Positions 5,654-7,103 of a stretch of 7,103 nt of DNA are shown here, in pieces. Below the pieces are notes generated by a model. It was not told the DNA's origin. It saw only the letters and a program-made list of their open reading frames with translations, and did no database searches. The stretch lies in assembly GCA_002452265.1 (NCBI GenBank), contig DKEW01000049.1:10884-17986 (forward strand), read 5' to 3'. The stretch comes from Pelobacter sp. UBA6812 (GTDB lineage Bacteria > Desulfobacterota > Desulfuromonadia > Desulfuromonadales > Syntrophotaleaceae). The position numbers and the translations under genes are program-made. Numbering within the stretch: the stretch's first letter is position 1; every line of letters begins with the position of its first letter.

Positions 5654-7103
5654 ATGGCCTGGAGAGTAGAAGTCGGACTGAAAGAAGGTATTCGGGACGC
5701 GCGCGGCGAACGCGTCAAGCGCGAGATCCGCGAACACCTTGGAATCGAATTGGACCAGGTAAATACGATCGATGTTTATACTATCGATGCCGACCTGACC
5801 CAACAAGAGGTTGAGTCAGCCGCCCAGGGCCCCTTTTCGGACCCAGTGATTCAAAATTACGCCATCAACCGCCCCCTGGCCGGGCAATTTGATGTCCTTA
5901 TCGAAGTCGGCTTCCGCCCTGGTGTCACCGATAACGTCGGCCGTACTTCCCGCGAAGCCATCCAGTACATCGTCGGCCACCCGTTAGGCAAGGATGAAGG
6001 CGTTTACACGTCGGTGCAATACCTGCTGACCGGCAAGATCGATAAGGAAGCCGCCGAACGCATTGCCGCAGGGTTTCTCGGCAACGGCCTGATCCAACGC
6101 TGGACCATTATTCCGGCCGCGGATTTCGACCGCAAAACCGGTGTGCCGGTTACGGTCCCCAAGGTTGTCTCGACCGCTGAACCGAAGGTTCGGGAAATCG
6201 ATCTGAACGTTTCCGACGAGGAACTGATGCGCATCAGCCGCGATGGCGTACTGGCTCTCAACCTCGAGGAAATGAAGGTTATTCAAGCCTTTGCCAAGGA
6301 TCCGAAAATCCAGGCAGAGCGTAAAAAGGTCGGTCTGACCGCCGGTCTGACCGATGTGGAACTCGAAGCTCTGGCCCAGACCTGGAGTGAACACTGTAAA
6401 CACAAGATCTTCTCGGCCAAAATTAACTACGACGATGGCACCGGCCAAACCGAAACCATCGATTCTCTATTCAAGACCTTTATTGTCGGCGTCACCCGCG
6501 ATGTACGCGCTGCCAAGGGCGATAAGGATTTCTGCCTGTCGGTATTCAAGGACAACGCCGGGGTCATTCGCTTCAACGACGACTGGAGTCTGGTCTTCAA
6601 AGTGGAAACCCACAATTCCCCCAGCGCTCTGGATCCATACGGCGGAGCGCTGACCGGGATCGTCGGCGTCAACCGCGATCCCTTCGGGACCGGCATGGGC
6701 GCGCGGCTGATTTTCAACACCGATGTCTTCTGCTTCGCCTCGCCTTTTTATGACGAACCGCTGCCGCCGCGCCTGTTGCATCCGCGCCGGATTTTTGAGG
6801 GCGTGGTCGAAGGGGTCGAGCATGGCGGCAACAAGAGCGGCGTCCCCACAGTCAACGGTTCGATCGTTTTCGATGACCGCTTTGCCGGCAAGCCGCTGGT
6901 CTATTGCGGCACCGCAGCCCTGATGCCGGCAGAAATTCACGGGCAGCCCGGACACGTCAAGCTGGCCAAGGTTGGCGACCGCATCATGATGATCGGCGGC
7001 CGCATCGGCAAAGACGGCATCCACGGCGCAACCTTTTCCTCCGAAGAATTGCACGAAGGCTCTCCCGCTACGGCGGTACAGATCGGCGACCCGATCACCC
7101 AGA
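5654..7103 (+). CDS. purL: Phosphoribosylformylglycinamidine synthase with PurS-like N-terminus, 3' truncated by window end
   Basis: FGAM synthase catalyses the fourth step of de novo purine synthesis, using ATP and ammonia from glutamine to turn FGAR into FGAM in the cytoplasm. The frame is open for 483 codons to the right edge. Residues 3-70 (VEVGLKEGIRDARGERVKR...DPVIQNYAI) resemble the small subunit PurS. Residues 82-153 (LIEVGFRPGVTDNVGRTSRE...LIQRW) repeat that pattern, as in the N-domain of large one-chain PurL. The synthetase domain follows, with TWSEHCKHK (243-251), KVETHNSPSALDPYGGALTG (316-335), the RDPFGTGMGAR segment (341-351), HGGNKSGVPTVNG (390-402) and GGRIGKDGIHGATFSSEEL (448-466). 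ATG 5654 has AGGAG 6 nt upstream (5643-5647). Whether a glutaminase (PurQ) domain is fused or separate cannot be seen. It is 231 nt downstream of the hydrolase gene, and the leader contains the palindromes described separately. Confidence 0.96.
   Translation, partial: MAWRVEVGLKEGIRDARGERVKREIREHLGIELDQVNTIDVYTIDADLTQQEVESAAQGPFSDPVIQNYAINRPLAGQFDVLIEVGFRPGVTDNVGRTSREAIQYIVGHPLGKDEGVYTSVQYLLTGKIDKEAAERIAAGFLGNGLIQRWTIIPAADFDRKTGVPVTVPKVVSTAEPKVREIDLNVSDEELMRISRDGVLALNLEEMKVIQAFAKDPKIQAERKKVGLTAGLTDVELEALAQTWSEHCKHKIFSAKINYDDGTGQTETIDSLFKTFIVGVTRDVRAAKGDKDFCLSVFKDNAGVIRFNDDWSLVFKVETHNSPSALDPYGGALTGIVGVNRDPFGTGMGARLIFNTDVFCFASPFYDEPLPPRLLHPRRIFEGVVEGVEHGGNKSGVPTVNGSIVFDDRFAGKPLVYCGTAALMPAEIHGQPGHVKLAKVGDRIMMIGGRIGKDGIHGATFSSEELHEGSPATAVQIGDPITQ

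Noticed and set aside
5984..7054. Minus-strand frames (154 and 195 codons) opposite purL
   Set aside because: Both are shadows of purL, whose plus-strand frame carries all the family motifs.

Overview
The window holds chromosomal housekeeping genes from a Gram-negative bacterium. The gene order gap-pgk-tpiA-secG followed by tRNA-Leu, and the protein sequences themselves (a PurL with a PurS-like front end, a SecG with a long Ala/Pro tail), most resemble the Desulfuromonadales (Geobacter / Pelobacter / Desulfuromonas group). That placement comes from remembered family sequences, not from a search. I see no insertion sequence, phage gene, CRISPR array or toxin-antitoxin module, and composition looks even across the coding regions.

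Left arm (1-3989, minus strand). Reading in the direction of transcription, a sigma70-like promoter (3960-3989) precedes gap, then pgk, tpiA and secG. These encode three successive lower-glycolysis/gluconeogenesis enzymes (GAPDH, PGK, TIM) and the small SecG subunit of the Sec translocon. The spacers are 98, 273 and 125 nt, with no convincing terminator in them, so one polycistronic transcript is plausible, although the 273-nt pgk-tpiA spacer is long. After secG, the first 23 nt of a tRNA-Leu run off the left edge. This tRNA has its own near-consensus promoter (38-67) in the secG-tRNA spacer.

Middle (3900-4651). A 752-nt stretch without a credible gene separates the divergent gap and metallo-beta-lactamase genes. 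It holds promoter-like elements on both strands, a 13-bp palindrome and short direct repeats. I could not recognise a known RNA family in it.

Right arm (4652-7103, plus strand). A YycJ/WalJ-type metallo-beta-lactamase-fold hydrolase starts at a GTG with a strong Shine-Dalgarno sequence. It is followed by a 231-nt spacer with a perfect 22-bp palindrome that overlaps a second, mutually exclusive hairpin. Then comes purL (FGAM synthase, de novo purine synthesis), which is open at the right edge after 483 codons. The PurL N-terminus carries two tandem PurS-like segments fused to the synthetase domain.

I found no clearly undescribed system. The best leads are the overlapping hairpins in the purL leader, the large divergent intergenic region, and the duplicated PurS-like front of PurL.
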